DNA of 64,000 nucleotides from Euptelea pleiosperma (lineage: Eukaryota; Streptophyta; Magnoliopsida; Ranunculales; Eupteleaceae): NCBI GenBank assembly GCA_035048495.1, contig CM068547.1, forward strand, positions 6,041,700 through 6,105,699. Direction: 5' to 3'. The notes beneath the pieces were generated by a model. That model searched no databases, was not told where the DNA came from, and saw only the letters and a program-made list of their open reading frames with translations. Of the stretch, positions 46,593 to 55,018 are shown one piece after another. A program made the translations under genes and the position numbers. Every line of letters starts with the position of its first letter. Positions within the stretch are counted from its first letter, which is position 1.

Positions 46593-47051
46593 TATTTTTA
46601 GATGTGCGCCAACTGTGTTTTGGGAGTCCATATGTTTGGACAATATCAACGCCTTGTCTTGAAATCTGGCTTGAAGAGTTTTGAGCTTGCAGGGGTAGTT
46701 CTCTGTTGAATTTCTATGCAACTTGTTATGAAATGGGCATGAGAAAAGTGTTTGATTTGTTGCATGGGAGGATTGAGTTGCCATGGAGTTTGATGCTTGT
46801 AGATTATGTTCTGATTTCGGGTTATTCGAGGAGCGAGGATGACTGTGAGAAGGCTTGGGACTTATTTTGATTGATGAGCCTTGTTGCAGTTCCCTGGTTC
46901 CTGAGGAGGGGTGCAACCAAGATCGATGCTGAGTGGTAATGAAGCTGAAGGTGCTGAAATTTTGGAAGAGAAGGAATTGGGGAGGAGGATGAAGAATGGT
47001 CTGATATTGATAATCTGTCGAGCAATAAGTTTGATAATGATGATTTTTTGG
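46593..47051 (+). pseudogene. Chimeric pseudogene: PPR fragment fused to PORR (WTF1-like) fragment
   Basis: Bases 46593-46878 are homologous to the PPR gene at about 48415-48773 (shared GTTCTCTGTTGAATTTCTAT, GAGTTTGATGCTTGT, GATTTCGGGTTATTCGAGGA), with a ~77-bp piece missing. Bases 46879-47051 are homologous to the WTF1-like gene at about 52237-52410 (shared AAGATCGATGCTG, GAAGGTGCTGAAAT, GATAATCTGTCGAGCAAT). Orientation and order are those of the two intact neighbours, so one ~3.5-kb deletion in a duplicated copy of the pair would create this junction. Stops (TAA, TGA) and indels abolish any frame. A G-box-family right-arm fragment starts at 47056. Confidence 0.88.
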
Positions 47052-47055
47052 ATAC

Positions 47056-47130
47056 TATATCCAACGCCTAGAAATCACCAATCAAGATAATTTTTAGTGT
47101 GTTTATCCACTAATGGATGGGCTAAACATC
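47056..47130. repeat. G-box foldback family, internal right-arm fragment
   Basis: TATCCAACGCCTAGAAATCA, CCAATCAAGATAATTTTTAG, then GGATGGGCTAAACATCCCCAT. It abuts the end of the chimeric pseudogene. No G-box remains. Confidence 0.5.
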
Positions 47131-47569
47131 CCCATCCTGGGGGGCCCAAAAATTGAGCTAAATAGGGCTATTTAGGCCATTTCTCCTTTGCCTTTGATAA
47201 AAGTACATAGCCTTTATCATTTATTATACTTTGCATAAGCATTTGCACAAACTTTGTCTTTTGTTTGTGTCAAACACAACTTGCTCACCAATGCATCAAA
47301 CCATTCTGGCTTATGATCAAGATTTTAAATCTCTTCTGTTTCATTTTCTCGGTAATCTGACGTAACGAGACGTATCGATAAGGTTAATTAAGTTACAAAA
47401 GTACAATGTAAAATGAAAATAAGATTCTAAACTAATTTTAATACTTATATTAAGTTGTTGGCAAGAGAGGATACATTCCCGTGTATTATCTAGGTACCTT
47501 ACCGGAATGAGATGTTCTCAGATGAGACAGAACGAGATTTTCAACCATCTTTATGATCCATCTTTTTTG
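47131..47569. other. Gene-free stretch
   Basis: No supported feature. Confidence 0.35.
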
Positions 47570-47906
47570 TGGGGTGTCAATTTTTACCCGTTTAACCGCA
47601 ACCGAATCGGAACCAACTAAAAAGGAACTGGAATCTGAATTGAACCAAAAATAACGATTCCGGTTCTGGGTAGTTGATATTGGACCTGAAACCCATAGGA
47701 ACCTGAACCGATATATAAGTGTTAAAATTGTGATATTACCAAGATTGGAACCAATATATCCGGAACTGGAACTGACCAAAACCAAATAATCAGTTCCGGT
47801 TTGGGATCCATCATTTTAAGAAGCATAACCGATAAGAACCGGCAATAAAGGTTCTAGTTCTGGTTACCTTAGGAATCGAACCGAAACTGACCCATTGACA
47901 CCCCTA
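47570..47906. mobile_element. hAT-like MITE (GGGGTGTCAAT ends), second copy
   Basis: Starts TGGGGTGTCAATTTTTACCC and ends GACCCATTGACACCCCTA; the interior is rich in GGTTCCGG/CCGAAACC words like the 7000-7375 copy. A clean target duplication is not visible. It ends 187 bp before the PPR start codon. Confidence 0.65.
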
Positions 47907-48093
47907 CTATAATCATAATTTTAGCGCATGTTGAGCGTTCTAAGAGTTCAAATCGTAAGAAAATCATCTTGATCGGATGATCGTAATCATCTAAGGATCC
48001 AAGCTATCGCTTTCATTTTGTGTTTGAAGGAATATCAACTGAAGGTCTATACGTTGCAGACGCTGATAGACTATAGATTATCTCTCTTTCAAA

Positions 48094-50307
48094 ATGCTCG
48101 CAAAACCGTCATTTCTCAGAAACTGGAAGCATCGACGATGGAAAAAGTCCAGATTCTATTCAACCCATCAACAGAATTCACCAAATCCTCTCTCACATAT
48201 AGTTTCTTTGAACATATCAATCACAAAATTTGCTCGAAAAGGCGAATTAGATATTGCTCGAAAACTGTTCGACGAAATGCTCATTCGAACAGTAGTGTCT
48301 TTTAACACCATGATTTCTGGATATTCGAAGTGGGGAAGGTTCCAAGAAGCTCTTGGGGTAGTTTCGAATATGCATCGAAGTGGTATGAAGCTCAACGAGA
48401 CCACCTTTTCTTCTGTTCTCAGTGTCTGCGCTCGTTTGAGATCTTTATATGATGGGAAACAGATCCAATGTCTTGCCTTGAAATCTGGGTCTGAGAATTT
48501 CGAGCTTGTAGGGTGTTCTCTGTTGAATTTCTATGCAACTTGTTATGAAATTGGCGAAGCGAGAAAACTGTTTGATGTATTGCGTGAGAGGAATGAGTTG
48601 CTATGGAGTTTGATGCTTGTGGGTTATGTTCACTGTAATTTAATGAAGGATGCTATGGATGTATTTATGGAAATGCCGACCCATGATGTGATTTCATGGA
48701 CAACGTTGATTTCGGGTTATTCGAGGAGTGAGGATGAATGTGAGAAGGCTTTGGAGTTATTTCGTTTGATGAGAGTGAGTGGCGAAACAAGGCCGAACGA
48801 GTTCACGTTAGACAGTGTTGTACGGGCTTGTGGTAGGTTGAGAGTTTTGTATCAAGGGATGATTGTTCATGGGCTTTCGATTGGATATGGGTTTGAATTT
48901 GATCATTCCATTGCTAATGCGCTTATTGAATTTTACTGTAATTGTGATGATATTGAAGATGCCAAGATGGTTTATGAGAGATTGGCTAACCCGTGTTTAA
49001 ATTCTTCAAATTCGCTAATTGGAGGGCTTATATTGATGGGTAGGATTGAAGATGCAGAGATAACTTTTAATGGAATGGTTGAAACAAATCCGGTGTCGTT
49101 TAATCTGATGATTAAAGGATACGCAATGAGTGGTCGAATAGAGGATTCAAAAATATTGTTTGAGAAAATCCCTCAAAGAACTATAGTTACTTCAAATACT
49201 ATGATTTCGGTGTATTCCCGAAACGGAGAGATTGACGAGGCCTTGAAGCTTTTTGGCCAGACAAAAAGGGAGAGAAACACGGTGACATGGAACTCGATGA
49301 TTTCAGGTTATATTCAAAACGATCAGCCCGAAGAGGCATTGAAATTATATGTGACTATGCACAGATTACAGATAGAGCGGAACAGATCGACGTTTTCTAC
49401 TCTATTTCATGCTTGCTCATGCCTTGGATCTCTACAACAAGGAAAATTACTTCACGCTCATGTCATTAAAACACCATTTGAATCGAATGTCTATGTTGGA
49501 ACATCTCTTGTTGATATGTATGCGAAATGTGGGAACATCACCGATGCTCAAACTTCATTTAGTAACATCTCTTCACCAAATGTGGCAGCATGGACGTCTC
49601 TGATTAACGGGTACGCCCACCATGGGCTAGGAATCGAGGCAATTTTACTATTCAAGCAGATGTTAGAGCAAGGAGTAGATCCAAATGCTGTCACTTTTGT
49701 TGGGCTTCTATTGGCTTGCAGCCGTGCGGGTCTAATCGATGAGGGGATGAGATTTTTCGACTCAATGAAGTACTTTTGTGTAGTGCCAACCTTAGAGCAC
49801 TACACGTGCGTGGTGGATCTTCTCAGTCGGTCAGGATATCTACGAGAAGCGGAGGAGTTCATTAACAGGATGCCAATCGAAGCCGACGGGGTTGTGTGGG
49901 GAGCTTTGCTTAGTGCTTGCAGGTTTTGGATGGACATGGAAGTGGGTGAGAGGGTGGCTGAGAGGATGTTTAGTTTGGATCCTAAGCAAATATCTGTTTA
50001 TGTGATTATGTCTAATATCTATGCAGGAGTGGGTAGGTGGGAGGAGGTTGTGAAAGTGAGGAAGAGATTGAGAGTCATGGAAGTGAAGAAGGATCCTGGT
50101 TGTAGTTGGATTGAGGTGAAGAACAGTGTTCATGTGTTCTGTGTAGAAGACAGAACTCATCCACACTGTGATGAGATTTATTCAATTTTGGAGGATTTAA
50201 CAGCTAATGTGAACTCTAGTTTTGAATTTGATTATGTTCTATACCAGTATCAAAACCTGAGAAATGATTGTATAGTAGACAATTTTGTAGATTTTTTAAT
50301 TCGATGA
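48094..50307 (+). CDS. PLS-class pentatricopeptide repeat protein, E/E+ type (737 aa)
   Basis: A single open frame without introns. The ATG at 48094 opens an Arg/Lys-rich, Ser-containing leader (WKHRRWKKSRFYSTH) that looks like an organelle presequence, probably mitochondrial. From about residue 40 onward there are more than a dozen PPR motifs of mixed length (for example VVSFNTMISGYSKWGRFQEA, NTVTWNSMISGYIQNDQPEE). The C-terminus has the E and E+ segments (GALLSACR, DPGCSWIEVKN, FCVEDRTHP) but ends without a DYW deaminase domain. Such proteins bind one organelle RNA in sequence-specific fashion, often for C-to-U editing with a partner in trans; the target cannot be read here. Part of this gene is duplicated in the chimeric pseudogene at 46593. 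Confidence 0.95.
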   Translation: MLAKPSFLRNWKHRRWKKSRFYSTHQQNSPNPLSHIVSLNISITKFARKGELDIARKLFDEMLIRTVVSFNTMISGYSKWGRFQEALGVVSNMHRSGMKLNETTFSSVLSVCARLRSLYDGKQIQCLALKSGSENFELVGCSLLNFYATCYEIGEARKLFDVLRERNELLWSLMLVGYVHCNLMKDAMDVFMEMPTHDVISWTTLISGYSRSEDECEKALELFRLMRVSGETRPNEFTLDSVVRACGRLRVLYQGMIVHGLSIGYGFEFDHSIANALIEFYCNCDDIEDAKMVYERLANPCLNSSNSLIGGLILMGRIEDAEITFNGMVETNPVSFNLMIKGYAMSGRIEDSKILFEKIPQRTIVTSNTMISVYSRNGEIDEALKLFGQTKRERNTVTWNSMISGYIQNDQPEEALKLYVTMHRLQIERNRSTFSTLFHACSCLGSLQQGKLLHAHVIKTPFESNVYVGTSLVDMYAKCGNITDAQTSFSNISSPNVAAWTSLINGYAHHGLGIEAILLFKQMLEQGVDPNAVTFVGLLLACSRAGLIDEGMRFFDSMKYFCVVPTLEHYTCVVDLLSRSGYLREAEEFINRMPIEADGVVWGALLSACRFWMDMEVGERVAERMFSLDPKQISVYVIMSNIYAGVGRWEEVVKVRKRLRVMEVKKDPGCSWIEVKNSVHVFCVEDRTHPHCDEIYSILEDLTANVNSSFEFDYVLYQYQNLRNDCIVDNFVDFLIR

Positions 50308-50758
50308 ATCGTGGCTGAGAATCGCTATAATCTGATCTGCATAACTATCTGATTGATGCTTTTTTTGGAGAGCCAATAATGCTTTAAGCAGTCGGTTGAC
50401 TGGATGAACGGTTAGGATACTCCAGTTGGTCTGAATTTTGGTCAATATCCATACTTGGCATAGAGATGTGTGGTCAAGATGGTTATCACACACTTGAGTG
50501 GAATACAAGTTTGAACATTCTATCTGATGTCTCATATATGCATAGAGAATGCTGCACTACGCTGACCGCTTTTGAATTGGTTGCCTAACTCCAAGATAGG
50601 AGCAAAACCTTAACCATCTGATCTAAAATAAAATTTTGGCGTTCTAGCAACCACAATCAATTGTTTGGAAAATCTCCTAAGTTTTCTAAAACGAACGGCT
50701 AGGATCTTCCCTATCCTCTAATCAGTCTCTAGATGGTCTCTGGGGCTATGCCCCAGAG

Positions 50759-50874
50759 GGCCCATACAAGAGATAGGCCCACTGATCCGATAGTCCAGAC
50801 AGTGAGGACCAATAGGTCACAGAAAATCTACAATATTTCGGTGCCGCTGTTCGCCTAAAAGGCTAAAACCCTAA
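50759..50874 (+). promoter_or_regulatory. Site II motifs and telo-box upstream of the WTF1-like gene
   Basis: GGCCCA occurs at 50759-50764 and 50776-50781 (site II type), followed by the telo-box AAACCCTAA at 50866-50874. This pair is typical of promoters for ribosomal and organelle-protein genes. A 5' untranslated intron is possible (GCAGAACAG|GTGACT near 50939 to CAATTAG just before the start). Confidence 0.5.
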
Positions 50875-51001
50875 ACCAGTTTGAGCTTGCAAAGCCCCAA
50901 CCAGCTTTAGTTTCGAATTCTATGCAAAACACTGCAGAACAGGTGACTAACTTTCTTCCCTTTTTATTATGTCATTGTTTCTGCAATTCAATTAGCTCTC
51001 C

Positions 51002-52579
51002 ATGGATCCCAACTTCTTATTTTCTTCACCAAAAACTTCATCTTCTACACCTTTATCACTCTCTCTCTCATACCCATCTTCTTTTCTTGAAAAACCCTTG
51101 TTTTCCGTAAGAACCCATCTCTCCTTCTCAACCAAACACATACAAAAAACCTCATTTTTGGGCCAAAGTTTGGTTTTACATGAAAAGAAGCTTGAATTGG
51201 GTAACCAGAGGAAAACCCATTTTCCCTTACCCCCAATAACAGCTGTTGTCAAGAGAAGAAAGGAGCAACCCTTTGACAATGTCATCCAAAGGGACAAGAA
51301 GCTGAAATTGGTTTTGAAGATAAGGAAGATTCTAGTGAGCCAACCTGATCGGATAATGCCCCTGAGAGACTTGGGAAGGTACAGAAGGGAATTGGGTCTC
51401 ACTCGAAAACGTCGGTTCATTGCTCTATTGAAGCGGTATCCGGCAATTTTCGAGATTGTGGAAGAAGGGGTTTATTCGCTTCAGTTCAAATTGACAACCG
51501 AGGCTGAGCGGGTTTACTTGGAGGAGTTGAAAGTGAGGAATGAGATGGAAGGATTGCTGGTTCTGAAGTTGAGGAAATTGTTGATGATGTCCTTAGAGAA
51601 GCGAATTCTATTAGAAAAGATTGCCCATTTGAAGACTGATCTTGGCCTCCCGTTAGAATTCCGGGACACAATTTGTCAAAGATATCCCCAGTATTTCAAG
51701 GTGGTTCCTACTGAACAGGGCCCTGCTCTAGAATTAACCCATTGGGATCCTGAGCTTGCGGTTTCCGCTGCCGAAATTAGTAAAGACGAGAATCAGTCTA
51801 GAGAGATGGAGGAGAAGAATTTGATCATAGATAGACCCCCCAAGTTCAATAGAGTAAAGCTACCTAAGGGTCTGAGCCTTTCAAAGGGTGAGATGAGAAG
51901 GATTGGTAAGTTCAGAGAAATTCCTTGTATATCTCCCTACTCTGATTTCTCAGAGTTGAAGGCTGGCACTCCAGAGAAAGAAAAACATGCTTGTGGGGTC
52001 GTACATGAGATCTTGAGTCTCACTGTTGAGAAGAAAACACTCGTGGATCACCTCACTCACTTCAGAGAGGAGTTTAGATTCTCTCAGCAGCTGAGGGGAA
52101 TGCTGATCAGACACCCTGATATGTTCTACGTGTCTTTGAAGGGTGATAGGGATTCAGTTTTTCTCCGGGAAGCCTATCGAGATTCACAATTAATTGAGAA
52201 GGATCGGTTGTTGATCATCAAGGAGAAGCTTCGTTCCCTTGTTGCGGTTCCCCGGTTCCAAAGGAGGGGTGCACCCAAGATCGATGCTGTGAGTGGTGAT
52301 GAGGCTGAAGGTGCTGAAATGTTGGAAGAAGGAATTGGGGAGGAGGGTGAAGAATGGTCTGATCTTGATAATCTGTCGAGCAATGAGTTCGATAGTGATG
52401 ATGACGAAGATGATTGGAGTGACGAAGATGATGAGACACCCCCAGATTTTGATGACGGTGGTGGAAGCCTAAGTCATGGACCCAGCAAACCACTTAAACA
52501 ATTCGGGATCTTGAGAAATAACGAAGACAAGGTGCTTGTTCCTGTGTTCCCTGATGGCCGGACAAGAGAACGCTGGTGA
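51002..52579 (+). CDS. WTF1: PORR-domain organelle RNA-binding protein, WTF1-like (525 aa)
   Basis: One intronless frame; the first ATG (51002) is followed by a Ser/Thr-rich, acid-poor leader consistent with a chloroplast transit peptide. The PORR domain spans about residues 85-425 with its landmarks: FDNVIQRDKKLKLVLKIRKI, GLTRKRRFIALLKRYPAIFE, LPLEFRDTICQRYPQYF, IIDRPPKFNRVKLPKGL and FSQQLRGMLIRHPDMFYVSL. The C-terminus is very acidic (EFDSDDDEDDWSDEDDE) and ends RTRERW. Maize WTF1 promotes splicing of many chloroplast group II introns together with RNC1; similarity here is strong enough to infer the same role. It lies 694 bp downstream of the PPR gene on the same strand. A 3' piece of it is copied in the chimeric pseudogene. 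Confidence 0.93.
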   Translation: MDPNFLFSSPKTSSSTPLSLSLSYPSSFLEKPLFSVRTHLSFSTKHIQKTSFLGQSLVLHEKKLELGNQRKTHFPLPPITAVVKRRKEQPFDNVIQRDKKLKLVLKIRKILVSQPDRIMPLRDLGRYRRELGLTRKRRFIALLKRYPAIFEIVEEGVYSLQFKLTTEAERVYLEELKVRNEMEGLLVLKLRKLLMMSLEKRILLEKIAHLKTDLGLPLEFRDTICQRYPQYFKVVPTEQGPALELTHWDPELAVSAAEISKDENQSREMEEKNLIIDRPPKFNRVKLPKGLSLSKGEMRRIGKFREIPCISPYSDFSELKAGTPEKEKHACGVVHEILSLTVEKKTLVDHLTHFREEFRFSQQLRGMLIRHPDMFYVSLKGDRDSVFLREAYRDSQLIEKDRLLIIKEKLRSLVAVPRFQRRGAPKIDAVSGDEAEGAEMLEEGIGEEGEEWSDLDNLSSNEFDSDDDEDDWSDEDDETPPDFDDGGGSLSHGPSKPLKQFGILRNNEDKVLVPVFPDGRTRERW

Positions 52580-53171
52580 GAGCAACGATAGGATTTTGCT
52601 ATAGTTCTTGAAGGTCTCATCCTGGACATATTGTGATTCAGGGAACTTTGAAATTTGCATATTGGGATGGTTTTTAAGGGATTTAAATCCTCCTTGAACA
52701 AAAAAAATTGCTTCATCTCTTTGAAGGGTACATTATACCTTTCCCAATTAGGTTCTACTCCTTTTCTCACTTTATGATGCACAGAAGTGTCTGAGAAGAA
52801 AGATAAAAATGTTTGAAAACAAATTTGTACTTATCTTTTCTTTTATATATAACAGATGAGGATGCCTAGTTCAGGTTGGTTTGTTTACGATGTGATAATC
52901 TATTTTGGTGCTGTTAGCAACTCTAATAATATCCAATTTCAATGGCTTTTCGATCTTTTGAAAAAAAAGTTCTTTGAATTTTAGCTACTCCAGTCCAAGG
53001 GACATTTATAACAAGAGGTGCAAGCCCGAGAATGAGATATAAGACAAGCTACTGTGTTGATCCTAAGCTCAAAACACCCATGGAGAATCTAGAGGGGATG
53101 CATTATAACAAGACTAGTTGATGGTTATAGAAGATTTTGCTATTCTGGTTTTGTTTCTTTTTAATTTTCAG
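52580..53171. other. 3' flank of the WTF1-like gene
   Basis: A/T-rich sequence with no supported gene. Confidence 0.4.
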
Positions 53172-53266
53172 GAAAATGAGCACTGCAGCTGCCAATGGTC
53201 CAGAGTTCAGACTAGATGCAGAACTTGCAAACCACCTGAGAAACTTGCAAGAACACCCCGCCATGG
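53172..53266 (+). CDS. Orphan exon with start codon (unrecognised)
   Basis: TTTCAG at 53171 precedes, and GTAAGT at 53267 follows, a 95-bp segment with an ATG at 53176 opening MSTAAANGPEFRLDAELANH and ten more residues. Codon use and the clean splice borders suggest a true first coding exon. No further exon could be linked downstream; the Copia insertion at 54573 may separate it from the rest. I do not recognise the protein. Confidence 0.35.
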
Positions 53267-53889
53267 GTAAGTATGGAGTGTGGATCACTTCTGAAAATTA
53301 AAATCTAGGGCTCTCTATGGTTGCCCTGAATAAATTTTCTCAAAATGATTTTTGCATACAAATGTCATAAAACTTTTTCTGTATCAAAACTTTTGAACAT
53401 ACACACCTTTTTTCTGCAAACTTTTTGTTGATCACCATACAGAAAAAATCTTTTAAAAACAAGACCTTACAGTTCAATATTCAACTCAGCCAAAACGAGG
53501 TTTGTCGGTCTCTCTTGTGACCACTACTGGTCCTTGACCTGATATGGTCTGACTGGATCGAGTCTTGAGTCGACACACCTGGATTTGCAAACTATGGTTC
53601 AAAGAGATATTCATGAAAATGTGGCCCCACAATTACAGTTAGAAAAGTTGAATCATGAAAATTTTCTTCTCAATTTGGTTGAAAAACATATTTTATGTGA
53701 TCAAATACATATCACAAAACAAGAATTGACACCACACTTTCCACATGATTTCAGCCTATTAATATTTAGTTTTTTACAATCACAGAATGTGAAAGACAGA
53801 ATGAAATTCTGTAACCATGAAGGAGGTATTACTTATTTATCATTTTCTTTTCTCTTACAAATTTACGGTGAGTTTTTCTCTCGTCTTTT

Positions 53890-54065
53890 CTTTTCAGCCC
53901 ATTCCGAAATTTCTAACCCTATCAAATGTGGTTTTCAAGTTAACGATAAAAATGAACGGTCCATAATTCTTCAACTTGTAAACCGGTTTAGGAATATCGG
54001 AATCATTTGAATTTTTGTGAGGATGATCTCCTCACCATAGAGACCATCCTCACCAAAAATCATCT
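53890..54065. repeat. Foldback-family fragment (5095-type)
   Basis: TTCTAACCCTATCAAATGTG, GAACGGTCCATAATTCTTCA and GTGAGGATGATCTCCTCACC with CATCCTCACCAAAAATCATC match interior words of the 5095 and 61965 copies. Confidence 0.55.
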
Positions 54066-54108
54066 TATTCCCAAACTTCTAATTTTTATATTGGGTAGCA
54101 ACAAGTTT

Positions 54109-54182
54109 TTGTTGTAAAAAATGTTGTATGAAAATGTTGTCCGCGTTGGGGGACAACAAAAAGATACAACGTTTTTTACAAC
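54109..54182. repeat. Short hairpin (TGTTGTAAAAAATGTTGTAT arms)
   Basis: Left arm TTGTTGTAAAAAATGTTGTA and right arm ATACAACGTTTTTTACAACA face each other across about 33 bp. It may be the end of an unlisted MITE. Confidence 0.5.
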
Positions 54183-54572
54183 ATATCGATGCTAGTCGTT
54201 GTCCCCCGATCCAACGGATTAAATGCGCTGACGTGGACAATAGAGAGAGACAGTCAACATACTTATTTTCAGAATTTTAACTGGAAAAGGAAAATCGTCT
54301 TAAGAGAGAAACAGGGGAAGCGTTGGGGGATTCCAGCGCTTCTCCTCTTCTTCTTCCTTTCCAAAGAGGAGAAAGCACCAACCCGTCGTCATCGTCGTCG
54401 TGGTGGCGCCCGACCACAGGTACGTTTGCCTCTCTCGATTGGCTTTCTTATATGCAACTCGATCGATCTCACTCATGGACCAAAACCCATCTCTGGGTTC
54501 ATCTCCTTTTACCACACAGCTAGGTTTTCACGGAACCCTAAAATTACGAGTTCAAAATCTAGAAAAAGGACG

Positions 54573-54855
54573 TATTAAAGATTGTGTACGTATCCAGACG
54601 GTTTTCTCTAGCTGACTCATTCTAAATAGTCCAGCTGTGGTTTTCCCTAGCTGACTCATTCTAAATAGTCTAGCTGTTCTCTTGTTGCAACTGTCCATCA
54701 TTGTTGGACGACTTATCTCTTATTTGAATTTCAAAGTCACTAGAATCAAGGGATTAGATCTGATCCTTGATTCTTAGCTAATTCTCAATGTAACCTCTAT
54801 ATAAACAAGTGTTTATACAGTGAAATAAATGACTTCTTCTTCAAGAAATTTGTCA
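54573..54855 (+). repeat. Copia 5' LTR
   Basis: Starts TATTAAAGATTGTG and ends AAATTTGTCA. A 38-bp direct repeat (CTAGCTGACTCATTCTAAAT twice) lies in its first half. TATATAAA at 54798-54805 is the likely promoter TATA box. Confidence 0.92.
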
Positions 54856-54867
54856 TGGTATCAGAGC
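54856..54867 (+). other. Copia primer-binding site
   Basis: TGGTATCAGAGC directly after the 5' LTR is complementary to the 3' end of initiator Met-tRNA. Confidence 0.9.
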
Positions 54868-55018
54868 AACACGGTCTGCTCATAATTCCTTTTTAGAAGC
54901 ATTTCTACTTCTTTACTCGACGCATCTCCGTCTTTGATTCTGACGCATCTCCGTCTCTTTTTCCGACGCATCTCCGTCTTTCTTTTTTTTTAAAGCTATA
55001 TCATATCTTTTAGCTTTG

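Noticed and set aside
51045..52493. Several minus-strand frames opposite the WTF1-like gene
   Set aside because: They are mirror frames of a long GC-balanced coding sequence; the plus-strand protein has clear PORR motifs.
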